Shown here one piece after another: positions 1-7,814 of a DNA stretch of 64,000 bases. Each line of letters starts with the position of its first letter. The stretch's first letter is position 1. Position numbers and translations under genes: made by a program. The stretch is from contig NZ_BOMY01000016.1 in NCBI RefSeq assembly GCF_016862435.1, positions 181,819 through 245,818 on the forward strand, in the 5' to 3' direction. The DNA comes from Paractinoplanes tereljensis. GTDB lineage: Bacteria; Actinomycetota; Actinomycetes; Mycobacteriales; Micromonosporaceae. A model generated the notes under the pieces. The model was not told the origin of the DNA. It did no database searches and saw only the letters and a list, made by a program, of their open reading frames with translations.

Positions 1-487
1 CGGCCAGGTCGACCTGGCCCTCGTTGTCGAGCGCCCACACGTGGTCGCGCCCGAAGGTCGACATGCCGAGCACCCCGGCACCGCGGGCCGAGAACGACTT
101 GCGGTCCTTGAGCATGGCCTTGGTGTCGACAAGCAGCATCGGCAGGCGCTTGGGGCCGAGCACGCTCTGCACGGTGGCGCCCAGCCGGCGGGTCTGTTCG
201 GCGGCCGCGTGCTTGTCCAGGTAGATCTTGCTGACCTCACCGGTGGTGCCGCTCGAGGTCAGCACCTTGAACACCTCGTCGTCCGGGATGCTCTTGAGCT
301 CGAGGTTCTTGAACAGCCGGACCGGCAGCCAGGGCAGGTCGGCGACCGTCGACGCTCCGGAATACCCGTTCGCCGCCAAAATCCGGGCATAGGGCTCGGA
401 GCGGGCACGGTGGTGCTCGGTCAACGCGGACAGCTCTTTGACCAGCACCGCTTCCTTGGCAGCTTGCGGAAGGGTGAAGACACTCAC
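1..487 (-). CDS. LuxE-like acyl-protein synthetase (partial, 3' end outside window)
   Basis: The first 162 codons of a gene that runs off the left edge. The product begins VSVFTLPQAAKE and contains LTSSGTTGEVSKIYLDK at about residues 73-89, the adenylate-forming loop seen in the LuxE/PaaK-type acyl-protein synthetases that activate a fatty acid and pass it to a protein or ACP. Start GTG at 487 overlaps the stop of the upstream AMP-ligase gene by 4 bp (GTGA), so it is the fourth gene of the leftward operon ACP-reductase-ligase-LuxE. Seen: motif and overlap. Known: LuxE-type enzymes move activated acyl groups. Inferred: it works with the neighbouring ACP on an acyl group. The C-terminal half is not visible, so it could also be a more distant member of the adenylate-forming superfamily. 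Confidence 0.75.
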   Translation of the reverse strand, partial: MSVFTLPQAAKEAVLVKELSALTEHHRARSEPYARILAANGYSGASTVADLPWLPVRLFKNLELKSIPDDEVFKVLTSSGTTGEVSKIYLDKHAAAEQTRRLGATVQSVLGPKRLPMLLVDTKAMLKDRKSFSARGAGVLGMSTFGRDHVWALDNEGQVDLA

Positions 488-1710
488 AGCGACGCCTCCA
501 GGGCGCGGTAATCGACCTTGCCGTTGGGGAGCAGCGGCAGCGCCTCGATGCTACGTACGACGACGCCGGAGAAGTGTGTCCCGAGCCACTCGGCGATCTT
601 CGTGCGCAGTTCGCGGGCCTCGTCATCGGTGGCGTCGAGGGCGAAGACGGTCAGCTTGTCGTCGCCGGCCACCGCGGTGACCGGGAAGTTCTTCTCCACG
701 TCATCCAGGTTGATCCGGACGCCGAAGACCTTGCCCATCCGCTTGATCCGGCCGGTGATGAACAGGAAGCCCTCGTCGTCGACGCGACCGAGATCACCGG
801 TGTGCAGTACGCCACCTAGCTCGTCACCCTTGGCCAGGTCGGCGGCGGTGTCGGCGTACCCCATCATGACGTTCGGGCCGTGATAGACGACCTCGCCGTC
901 CGGCGAGATCGCGAAGCGGCCGCCCGGCAGCGCGAGCCCCACCGAGCCCTGCTTCTCGGCCAGGCGGGCCGGCGGCAGGGTCGCCATCCGCGGCGCGGCC
1001 TCGGTCTGGCCGTACATCACGTAGAGCGAACCGTCGACCGTCGCCATCCGCTCGGCGAAGTCGGTGACCAGGTCGGTGCGCAGCCGGCCGCCGGCCTGGG
1101 TGAGCTTGCGCAGCGCCGGGTACTTCGCCGGGTCGAAACGCAGCCGGCGCAGCATCTCGTACTGATAGGGCACGAAGGCCATCGACGTCACGTGGTACTC
1201 GACCGCCGCGGTCCAGAAGTCGCGCTGCATGAGGCCGGTGCGTTCGAGGACGACCGTGGCGCCGCGCAGCAGATGCGAATTCAGGACCGACATGCCGTAC
1301 GAGTAGAAGAGCGGCAGCGTCGTGATCGCCACGTCGTCGGCGGTGATGTCGAGAACGTCGGCGATCTGCCCGGCGTTGGCCAGCACCGCGTCGGCGGAGA
1401 GCCGCACCAGCTTGGGGTTGCCGGTCGAACCGCTGGTGGTGAGCAGCAGCGCCAGGTCGGGGTGCACGTCGCCGGTCGCGAAGCGCTCGGCCCAGTGCGT
1501 GTTGTCGCCGTCCGGGTCGAGCAGCACGATCGGCCGGCCCAGCTGCAGCGCCGCGAGATAGCGGGCGATATCCGGAACCGTCGTCGAGAACGGGTGAAAG
1601 ACCACCGCTCCCGGCCCGAGCTCGGTGGCCGCCTCGGCGACGGTCGACGCGGTGAGTGTTTCGCCGGTCGCGGCGTCGAGCACGCGCGCGCCGGGGTGGA
1701 GCAGGTTCAC
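484..1710 (-). CDS. AMP-forming acyl-CoA/acyl-ACP ligase
   Basis: A 408-aa adenylate-forming enzyme, shorter than the usual ~500-aa acyl-CoA synthetases. The P-loop-like motif LLTTSGSTGNPKLVRLS lies at about residues 89-105, followed by YGQTEAAPRM (about 238-247), the TGD motif in LHTGDLGRVDDEGF and a C-terminal LPNGKVDYRAL with the conserved lysine. These are the A3, A5, A7 and A10 signatures of the superfamily. It probably loads a short acyl group on the ACP encoded two genes upstream. Its start overlaps the reductase stop by 4 bp (1707-1710) and its stop overlaps the LuxE-like start, showing tight translational coupling. The substrate cannot be read from the sequence; a role in sugar N-acylation is only inferred from the adjacent pse operon. 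Confidence 0.85.
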   Translation of the reverse strand: MNLLHPGARVLDAATGETLTASTVAEAATELGPGAVVFHPFSTTVPDIARYLAALQLGRPIVLLDPDGDNTHWAERFATGDVHPDLALLLTTSGSTGNPKLVRLSADAVLANAGQIADVLDITADDVAITTLPLFYSYGMSVLNSHLLRGATVVLERTGLMQRDFWTAAVEYHVTSMAFVPYQYEMLRRLRFDPAKYPALRKLTQAGGRLRTDLVTDFAERMATVDGSLYVMYGQTEAAPRMATLPPARLAEKQGSVGLALPGGRFAISPDGEVVYHGPNVMMGYADTAADLAKGDELGGVLHTGDLGRVDDEGFLFITGRIKRMGKVFGVRINLDDVEKNFPVTAVAGDDKLTVFALDATDDEARELRTKIAEWLGTHFSGVVVRSIEALPLLPNGKVDYRALEASL

Positions 1711-2441
1711 AGCGTCAATCCTCCGTCCACGCCGAGCACCTGGCCGGTCACGAACCGGGCCTGCTCGGAGAGGAGGAAGACGATCACGTCGGCGACCTCG
1801 TCGGCCTCGCCCAGGCGGCCCAGCGCGGTGTCGCCGATCCGCTCCGCGCGCCCGGGCTCGTCGAGCGAGTCCAGCATGTCGGTGGCGATGAAACCCGGTT
1901 CGACGGCGTTGACCCGGATCCCCTGCGGGCCGAGTTCCTTGGCCGCCGACTTGGCCAGGGCCGCCACGGCGGCCTTCGACGCGGCGTAGACGGCCTGGCC
2001 GGCGATGCCGCGCGTCGCGGTGATCGACGAGACCAGGACCACCGCGGGGGTACGCCCACGGGCGAGCAGCCGGGCCGCACCACGCAGGGTGTACGCCGCC
2101 CCGGCCGAGTTGACCGCGAACAGGCGCTGGATGGTGGCGTCGTCGGTCATCCCGAGAAGCCCGGCGGCATGTGTGCCGGCGTTGACCACGAGCGCGTCGA
2201 GCCGCTTGAAGTTGGCGAACGCCAACTGCATGAGCGCCTTGCTGGTGGCCGGATCACCGATGTCGCCGCTGCCGGTGAACGTCGTCACACCGAATTTCTC
2301 GGCGAGCTCTTTGCCCACCTCGACGACCGCTTCGCCATGGCCGTGCAGCACTAGGTCGTACCCACGCTCGGCGAGCTTCGTAGCGGTGGCACGACCGATT
2401 CCGCGGGAGGCCCCGGTCACCAAGGCCACCCGATCACTCAT
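1707..2441 (-). CDS. SDR-family 3-oxoacyl-ACP reductase-like protein
   Basis: A 244-aa short-chain dehydrogenase/reductase of normal family length. The nucleotide-binding motif TGASRGIG sits at residues 9-16, NAG at about 87-89, the catalytic Ser in VLVSSITATRG and the YxxxK pair in YAASKAAVAALAK near 152-156; the C-terminus ends VDGGLTL as in FabG proteins. FabG reduces 3-ketoacyl-ACP to 3-hydroxyacyl-ACP with NADPH. The gene sits between the acp (8-bp overlap) and the AMP ligase (4-bp overlap), so an ACP-linked substrate is a fair inference. A 3-hydroxyacyl product would match the 3-hydroxybutyryl groups known on some bacterial nonulosonic acids, but this is not shown by the sequence. Confidence 0.88.
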   Translation of the reverse strand: MSDRVALVTGASRGIGRATATKLAERGYDLVLHGHGEAVVEVGKELAEKFGVTTFTGSGDIGDPATSKALMQLAFANFKRLDALVVNAGTHAAGLLGMTDDATIQRLFAVNSAGAAYTLRGAARLLARGRTPAVVLVSSITATRGIAGQAVYAASKAAVAALAKSAAKELGPQGIRVNAVEPGFIATDMLDSLDEPGRAERIGDTALGRLGEADEVADVIVFLLSEQARFVTGQVLGVDGGLTL

Positions 2442-2679
2442 TGATGTCTACCCCGTATTTACCAAGAATTCGCACAGCTTCACTGAAGCTAGACAGGTTG
2501 ATCACGTCATCGGTATCGATCATGACGGAGAACTCGTCCTCGATAGTCGCAATCAGCGACATGTGCGCAAGGGAATCCCACTTCTCATTGTCCTGGTACT
2601 GCAGGTCATCCACGGGCGCATCCGCCGGAAGATCGAGGGCGGTGCGGAAGGCTTCCCGCAGTTTCTGCAGCTCACTCAC
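2434..2679 (-). CDS. Acyl carrier protein
   Basis: An 81-aa acidic protein with the phosphopantetheine attachment motif WDSLAHMSLI (Ser about residue 36), matching the D-S-L/M motif of dedicated ACPs. Downstream is the acidic helix ATIEDEFSVMIDTDD typical of ACP helix III. First gene of the leftward operon; it overlaps the reductase start by 8 bp. It starts 187 bp from the divergently transcribed pseB. A reverse-strand GGAG-like stretch lies just upstream of the ATG (around 2686-2691). A dedicated ACP outside a fatty-acid or polyketide locus suggests that the operon makes one particular acyl-ACP. Confidence 0.88.
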   Translation of the reverse strand: MSELQKLREAFRTALDLPADAPVDDLQYQDNEKWDSLAHMSLIATIEDEFSVMIDTDDVINLSSFSEAVRILGKYGVDINE

Positions 2680-2866
2680 AGGTGCTCCAAGGTAGGGGTG
2701 GACAGAGGACTCCTACTTTCTTACAGCCTCTTGGTCCTCATGACCAATCTCGTCTTAACTCAAGTTGAACGAGTGTTGTCCTTTTGCATCTGCCCTGGAA
2801 ATGGCCACGATCGTGGTTATGCTTCCGCCTCGTACGGCCTTCATGCCCACCCCCGGGAGCTCAATC
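2680..2866. promoter_or_regulatory. Divergent promoter region between the acyl-ACP operon and the pse operon
   Basis: A 187-bp gap clearly poorer in G+C than the flanking genes, with T-rich stretches near 2715-2760 (cttactttctt-like and gtcttaactcaag). Both operons start here in opposite directions, so it should hold two promoters and perhaps a shared regulator site. No confident -35/-10 pair or flagellar-sigma consensus was recognised. The pseB Shine-Dalgarno GGGAG lies at 2855-2859. Confidence 0.5.
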
Positions 2867-3853
2867 GTGTCTGAAATCAGCGGGTCTTCGATCCTCATCA
2901 CCGGTGGTACCGGATCGTTCGGGAAGGCGTTTCTCGAACACGCCCTCACCCATCTGGACCCGGCCCGCATCGTCGTCTTCTCCCGGGACGAGCTGAAGCA
3001 GTACGAGGTCCGCCAGCGGTTCGGCGACGACAAGCGCATCCGCTTCTTCCTCGGCGACATCCGCGACCGCGACCGCCTGGCCCGCGCCATGCACGGCGTC
3101 GACTACGTCGTGCACGCGGCCGCGCTCAAGCAGGTCGACACCGCCGAGTACAACCCGTCCGAGTTCGTGAACACGAACATCAACGGGTCGCAGAACGTGA
3201 TCGACGCCGCGATCAACGCCGGCGTCAAGAAGGTCGTCGCGCTCTCCACCGACAAGGCGTCCAGCCCGATCAACCTGTACGGCGCTACCAAGCTGGTTGC
3301 CGACAAGCTGTTCATCGCCGGCAACCACTACGCCGCCACCCACCCGACCCGCCTGGCCGTGGTCCGCTACGGCAACGTGATGGGCAGCCGCGGCTCGGTC
3401 GTGCCGCTGTTCCGCAAGCTGGCCGCCAACAGCCAGAGCCTGCCGATCACCGACAAGCGGATGACCCGCTTCTGGATCACGCTGCCGGCCGCGGTGAAGT
3501 TCGTGGTCGACTCGTTCGACCGGATGGAGGGCGGCGAGCTGTTCGTGCCGCGCATCCCGAGCATGCGCATCATGGACCTGGTCGAGGCGGTCGCGCCCGG
3601 CTCGCCCACGCACGAGACCGGCATCCGCCCCGGCGAGAAGCTGCACGAGGAAATGATCGCCTCCGACGACAGCCGCCGCACCCTGCGCTTCCCGGACCGC
3701 TATGTCGTGCAGCCGGTCGCCGCGAGCTGGGGCTACCAGGCCCCGGTCGGCGGCGAGGAGGTCGCCGACGGCTTCAACTACCGGTCCGACAACAACGACC
3801 TGTGGCTCTCCGTCGACGACATGCGTGCGCTGATCGAGGCCGAGGAGAAGTGA
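2867..3853 (+). CDS. pseB: UDP-GlcNAc 4,6-dehydratase (inverting), PseB
   Basis: A 328-aa SDR enzyme that catalyses the first step of pseudaminic acid synthesis, 4,6-dehydration with C5 inversion of UDP-GlcNAc. The Rossmann motif TGGTGSFG is at residues 12-19; STDKASSPINLYGATK (127-142) carries the Asp129/Lys130 pair and Tyr138 of the extended-SDR dehydratase active site (PseB/FlaA1 type). GTG at 2867 is preferred because GGGAG (2855-2859) lies 7 nt upstream; in-frame ATG 2843 and ATG 2765 lack a good site and would add residues absent from the family. Stop overlaps pseC as TGATG. First gene of pseBCFG. The related retaining enzyme PglF is much longer, which favours PseB. Confidence 0.92.
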   Translation: MSEISGSSILITGGTGSFGKAFLEHALTHLDPARIVVFSRDELKQYEVRQRFGDDKRIRFFLGDIRDRDRLARAMHGVDYVVHAAALKQVDTAEYNPSEFVNTNINGSQNVIDAAINAGVKKVVALSTDKASSPINLYGATKLVADKLFIAGNHYAATHPTRLAVVRYGNVMGSRGSVVPLFRKLAANSQSLPITDKRMTRFWITLPAAVKFVVDSFDRMEGGELFVPRIPSMRIMDLVEAVAPGSPTHETGIRPGEKLHEEMIASDDSRRTLRFPDRYVVQPVAASWGYQAPVGGEEVADGFNYRSDNNDLWLSVDDMRALIEAEEK

Positions 3854-4977
3854 TGCTGCCGTACGGGCGGCAGTCGATCGACCAGTCCGACGTCGACGCG
3901 GTGCTCGCCGCGCTCGGCAGCGACTGGTTGACCACCGGCCCGCGGGTGGCCCGGTTCGAGGCGGACATCGAGGCCGTGGCCGGCGCCCCGGCCGTGACGG
4001 TCACCAACGGCACCACCGCGCTGCAGACCGCGTACGCCGCGGCCGGGGTCGGAGCCGGCGACGAGGTCGTCACCACCCCGATGACGTTCGTGGCCACCGC
4101 GTCCTGTGCCAACCTGCTCGGCGCCAAGGTGATCTTCGCCGACATCGAGGACGAGACCGCCAACCTGGACCCGGCCGCGGTCGAGGCGGTAGCGACGTCG
4201 CGCACCCGGGCGATCGCGGCGGTCGACTACGCCGGCCACCCGGCCGAGTACGACGCGCTCCGCAAGATCGCCGAGCGGGTGGACGCCGTGCTGGTCGGCG
4301 ACGCCGCGCACGCGATCGGCTCGACCTACCACGGCCGTCCGGTCGGCACCCTCGCCGACCTGACCACGTTCTCCTTCTTCCCGACCAAGAACCTGACCAC
4401 CGCCGAGGGCGGCGCGGTCGCCGCCACCCGGCCCGACCTGCTGGCCCGGGCCCGCACGTTCCGCAACATCGGGATGGTCCGCGAACCCGATCAGCTCCGG
4501 AACCCGGACGAGGGCGGCTGGTACTACGAGGTGCAGTCGTTCGGGCTGAACTTCCGGCTGCCCGACGTGCTCTGCGCCCTGGGCAGCTCGCAGCTGGCCC
4601 GGCTGGCCGACTTCAAGGCCACCCGGCAGCGGCTGACCGCCCGTTACGACGAACTGCTCGCCGACGTGCCCGGCCTGCGCCTGCCGATCCAGCGGGCGGG
4701 CGTCGACCCGATGCGCCACCTCTACCCGGTGCGCATTCTCGACGGACGCCGCCGCGAGGTGTACGACCGGCTGCGCGCGGCCGGGATCGGCGTGCAGGTG
4801 AACTACATTCCGGTCTACTGGCACCCGGTCTACCAGGACCTGGGCTACCGCCGGGGGATGTGCCCGGTGGCCGAGACCTTCTACGCCGAACAGCTGTCGC
4901 TGCCGCTGTTCGTGGACCTCACCGACGCCGATCAGGATCGCGTCGTGGAGTCCCTGCGCCATATTCTTGGGAGCTGA
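3853..4977 (+). CDS. pseC: UDP-4-amino-4,6-dideoxy-L-altrosamine transaminase, PseC
   Basis: A 374-aa PLP-dependent DegT/DnrJ/EryC1 aminotransferase that should aminate C4 of the PseB product using glutamate. TNGTTALQTA (51-60) is the phosphate-binding loop, VGDAAHAIGS contains the Asp/His that stack on PLP, and SFFPTKNLTTAEGG holds the Schiff-base lysine, Lys179. Start ATG at 3853 overlaps the pseB stop (TGATG) and follows GAGGAGAAG at 3842-3850; upstream in-frame ATG 3802 lies inside pseB. Length matches the family (about 370-390 aa). Pathway assignment depends on the neighbours, since DegT family members with other sugar substrates look alike. Confidence 0.9.
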   Translation: MLPYGRQSIDQSDVDAVLAALGSDWLTTGPRVARFEADIEAVAGAPAVTVTNGTTALQTAYAAAGVGAGDEVVTTPMTFVATASCANLLGAKVIFADIEDETANLDPAAVEAVATSRTRAIAAVDYAGHPAEYDALRKIAERVDAVLVGDAAHAIGSTYHGRPVGTLADLTTFSFFPTKNLTTAEGGAVAATRPDLLARARTFRNIGMVREPDQLRNPDEGGWYYEVQSFGLNFRLPDVLCALGSSQLARLADFKATRQRLTARYDELLADVPGLRLPIQRAGVDPMRHLYPVRILDGRRREVYDRLRAAGIGVQVNYIPVYWHPVYQDLGYRRGMCPVAETFYAEQLSLPLFVDLTDADQDRVVESLRHILGS

Positions 4978-4980
4978 CGA

Positions 4981-5706
4981 ATGACCACGCTCGGCATTGT
5001 TCAGGCTCGGATGGACTCCTCTCGTCTGCCGGGCAAGGTTCTCCTGAAGCTGGGCGAGCGCACCGTGCTCGAGCGCTGCGTGCGCGGCGCCCAGCTCAGC
5101 GGGGTCGTCGACGAGGTGGTCGTGGCCACCACCGTCGAGGAGACCGACGACGTGATCGTCGAGGAATGCGCCCGGATCGGGGTGTCCTGCCACCGCGGGC
5201 CGGTCGACGACGTGCTGGCCCGGTTCCTGGGCGTGCTCGACGAGTACGACAGCGACATCGTCCTGCGGTTCACCGCCGACAACCCGCTGATCGACCCGGC
5301 CCTGATCGCCCGCGCCTACCGGGTCTTCGTGGCGGCCGGCGCCGATTACCTGACCACGTCGATCGCGCACACCCTGCCGCGCGGTATGGACGTCGAGATG
5401 GTCCGCACCCCGGTGCTGCGGTCGATCGACGCACTCGCCACCGACCACCACCGGGTGCACGTCACGTCGTACCTCTACACGCACGCCGACGACTTCGACG
5501 TGATCGGCCTGACCCTCCAGCCCGACCGGTCCCACCTGCGGCTGACCGTGGACACCGAGGACGACTGGAAGGTGGTCTCGGCGATCGTCGACCAGTTCGG
5601 CGACGAGCCGGTGCCGCTCCGCGAGGTCACCACCTGGCTGGCTTCCCGGCCCGACCTGGTCGAGCTGAACGCCCACGTACTGCAGAAGGCACTCGTGCAG
5701 GCGTGA
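4981..5706 (+). CDS. pseF: CMP-nonulosonic acid cytidylyltransferase (PseF role, SpsF-type)
   Basis: A 241-aa nucleotidyltransferase. The N-terminus GIVQARMDSSRLPGKVLLKL is the nucleotide-binding signature of the SpsF branch (COG1861) rather than the IPARGGSKRI form of Campylobacter PseF. It would activate pseudaminic acid with CTP. FTADNPLIDP near residue 98 holds the metal-binding Asp region. It lies 3 bp after pseC and its stop overlaps the pseG start (GTGA). In Bacillus the spore-coat sps genes contain the same set (SpsC/F/G), so the pathway reading is consistent. The exact sugar is not determined by sequence. Confidence 0.82.
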   Translation: MTTLGIVQARMDSSRLPGKVLLKLGERTVLERCVRGAQLSGVVDEVVVATTVEETDDVIVEECARIGVSCHRGPVDDVLARFLGVLDEYDSDIVLRFTADNPLIDPALIARAYRVFVAAGADYLTTSIAHTLPRGMDVEMVRTPVLRSIDALATDHHRVHVTSYLYTHADDFDVIGLTLQPDRSHLRLTVDTEDDWKVVSAIVDQFGDEPVPLREVTTWLASRPDLVELNAHVLQKALVQA

Positions 5707-6713
5707 CGATCGTCGGGATTCGCTGCGACGCCGGTCCGCGCACCGGCGTCGGGCACCTGGTGCGGTGCGTCGCCCTGGCCGAGGAGCTGGTCGCCCGGGA
5801 CGTCGGGGTGCGCTTCCTGGCCGACCTCGGCGGCGTCGGTTGGGCCGAGGCCCAGCTCACCCAGCGCGGACTGCCCTGGCACCCGCCGCCGTTCGACCCG
5901 GTCGGCCTGGTGGCGGCGGTCGAGCGGCTGGAACTCGACGCGCTGGTGATCGACTCGTACACCCTGCCGCCGCTGCACAGCGTGGCCGTCCGCAAGACCG
6001 GGCGGCCGGTGCTGGCCATCGTGGACGGGGCCTTCCGGGGCCAGTCCGCCGACATCTACGTCGACCAGAACCTGGACTCGGTGATCACGGCCGAGGGCGT
6101 GGTCGGGCTGGCCGGGATCGACTATGCACTGTTACGCGGATCGGTGCGGCAGCTGCGGCCGCTCTCTGCGCCGGTGCACAGCTCCGTCCGTACGCCCAAG
6201 GTGGTGGCTTTTTTCGGCGGAACCGACGCCTATCGGGCGGCGCCGCAGGCAGCCGCCCTGCTCGCCGCGACCGGCGTGCCCTTCGACGCGACGATCATCG
6301 GCGCGAACGAGGAACTGCGGGCCGAGCTGTCGGCCGTGCCGGCCGGGCCCGGCCAACGCTTCGAGATCATCCCGCCCACCGACGACCTGCCGAAACTCCT
6401 GGCCGGCGCCGACCTGGCGGTCAGCGCCAGCGGCACCTCGACCTGGGAACTGCTGTGCCTCGGCCTGCCGTCCGCGCTGGTCTGGGTGGTCGACAATCAA
6501 ATTCTTGGGTACGACCGGACGATCGCGCGCGGCTTCGCGGCCGGGCTCGGGCAGCTCGGCCATTTCGACCAGGACTCGGTGGCGACGCTGCGAGCCCTGC
6601 TCACCGGCGCCGAGGCACGCACCGCCCTGGCCGCCCGGGCGTGGGCGGCCGTGGACGGGCGCGGCGTCGAACGGGTGGCCGACGCGCTGCTGGCAGCGGT
6701 TACGGCTGGGTGA
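5703..6713 (+). CDS. pseG: UDP-2,4-diacetamido-2,4,6-trideoxy-altropyranose hydrolase, PseG
   Basis: A 336-aa GT-B-fold hydrolase that removes UDP from the PseH product. The N-terminal GPRTGVGHLVRCVALAEEL (residues 11-29) contains the catalytic His18, and SASGTSTWELLCLGLPSALV is the UDP-binding C-terminal motif of the MurG-like fold. GTG at 5703 overlaps the pseF stop. The gene ends convergently, overlapping the oxidoreductase by 14 bp. Codon 144 (6132-6134) is TTA, a rare leucine codon in such genomes that in streptomycetes needs the developmental tRNA of bldA. No pseH (acetyltransferase) or pseI (synthase) is present in the window. Confidence 0.88.
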   Translation: MTIVGIRCDAGPRTGVGHLVRCVALAEELVARDVGVRFLADLGGVGWAEAQLTQRGLPWHPPPFDPVGLVAAVERLELDALVIDSYTLPPLHSVAVRKTGRPVLAIVDGAFRGQSADIYVDQNLDSVITAEGVVGLAGIDYALLRGSVRQLRPLSAPVHSSVRTPKVVAFFGGTDAYRAAPQAAALLAATGVPFDATIIGANEELRAELSAVPAGPGQRFEIIPPTDDLPKLLAGADLAVSASGTSTWELLCLGLPSALVWVVDNQILGYDRTIARGFAAGLGQLGHFDQDSVATLRALLTGAEARTALAARAWAAVDGRGVERVADALLAAVTAG

Positions 6714-7713
6714 CCTCGACGACGACCTTGCCGATCGCGTTCTGCTCGACCGCCTCGTGCGCGTCACTGACCCGCTCGAACGGGAACCGCAGGATCGGCA
6801 GGCCGGCCTCCTCGCCAACCTTGACCGCCCCGGAGTTGACCGCCTCGGCGACCGCCGCGACCGCGTTGTCCTTCTCCTCGGTCGTGGTGGTGTAGGTCAG
6901 CACGAAGTCGAGGCTGACGTTCTTGAGCATCGCCTTGAAGCTCGGGACCGTCACCTCGCCGGCCACGTAGATGCCGATGTTGCCGCCCGGCGCGATCACG
7001 CTGAGGTCGGTGCGCAGGTTTTCGGTGTTGACCTCGACCACCACCTGCACCCCACCCGGCGCCAGCTCCTTGACCCGCGCGACCACGTCCTCCTCGCGGT
7101 AATTGATCACCGCATCGGCTCCGGCCGCGACCGCGAGGTCGGCTTTCTCCTTGGAACTGACCGTGGTCAGCACGGTCGCGCCGGCCCACTTGGCCAGCTG
7201 GATGGCCGCGTTGCCGACCGCACCGGCACCACCCGCCACCAGCACCGTCCGCCCGTCGAGGGCGCCCGGCGCGAGGCGGGCGGGCCCATCGCTGGCCAGC
7301 GTGAGACAGCGGTGCGCGGTGAGCGCCGGAATGCCCAGGGCGGCCCCGACCTCGAACGGCACGTCCTCGTTCATCCGGACCACCTGCCGGCGCGGCAGCA
7401 CCACGTATTCCTGGGCGGTCCCGTTCTCCCGGCCGTAACCGGCGTCCCACACCCAGACCGGATCGCCCGGCTCAAGCCCGTGAACGCCCTCCCCCACGGC
7501 GTCGACGACGCCGGAGCCGTCCTGGTTGGGCACCCGAGGCGGGCTCACCCCGTCGGGAACACCACGCCCGGCGCGGGTCCCGGTATCGGTCGGATTGACG
7601 GCGGACAGCACGATCCGAACCCGGACCTCACCGGCCCCGACCGCCGGCATCTCCCGCTCGACAATCCGCAGGACGGCAGCAGGCCCAGGCTCTTCAAAGA
7701 CAGCAGCACGCAT
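6700..7713 (-). CDS. Zinc-independent quinone/NADPH oxidoreductase (MDR superfamily)
   Basis: A 337-aa medium-chain dehydrogenase related to NADPH:quinone reductase. MRAAVFEEPGPAAVL is the standard N-terminus, VLVAGGAGAVGNAAIQLAKW is the Rossmann motif and NYREEDVV a typical following segment. The catalytic-zinc cysteine/histidine set of alcohol dehydrogenases is not apparent, suggesting the zinc-free quinone oxidoreductase branch. The ATG at 7713 is chosen over 7725 because GGTGGGG lies 3-9 nt upstream of it. Runs convergently to pseG with a 14-bp overlap, so it is functionally separate from the pse operon. Confidence 0.87.
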   Translation of the reverse strand: MRAAVFEEPGPAAVLRIVEREMPAVGAGEVRVRIVLSAVNPTDTGTRAGRGVPDGVSPPRVPNQDGSGVVDAVGEGVHGLEPGDPVWVWDAGYGRENGTAQEYVVLPRRQVVRMNEDVPFEVGAALGIPALTAHRCLTLASDGPARLAPGALDGRTVLVAGGAGAVGNAAIQLAKWAGATVLTTVSSKEKADLAVAAGADAVINYREEDVVARVKELAPGGVQVVVEVNTENLRTDLSVIAPGGNIGIYVAGEVTVPSFKAMLKNVSLDFVLTYTTTTEEKDNAVAAVAEAVNSGAVKVGEEAGLPILRFPFERVSDAHEAVEQNAIGKVVVEVTQP

Positions 7714-7748
7714 AGACCCCACCATAAGACTTGCGTTGTAACTACTGG

Positions 7749-7814
7749 CGGTTGTAGATCGCTATTGCGACGAGGCCGCGGATGGTCAGGTCGGCGAGGT
7801 CGTGTCTACAACCG
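7749..7814. repeat. Inverted repeat at left border of the transposase-like gene
   Basis: CGGTTGTAGA at 7749-7758 is the exact reverse complement of TCTACAACCG at 7805-7814, separated by 46 nt. The right arm covers codons 2-5 of the transposase-like gene starting at 7802. It may be the subterminal hairpin or left end of the insertion element whose truncated gene follows; no matching right end exists because that side is lost. Confidence 0.45.

Noticed and set aside
3778..5676. A 632-codon open frame on the minus strand
   Set aside because: It is antisense to pseC and pseF, has a His/Arg/Val/Gly-biased composition typical of GC-rich shadow frames, and no family motif.
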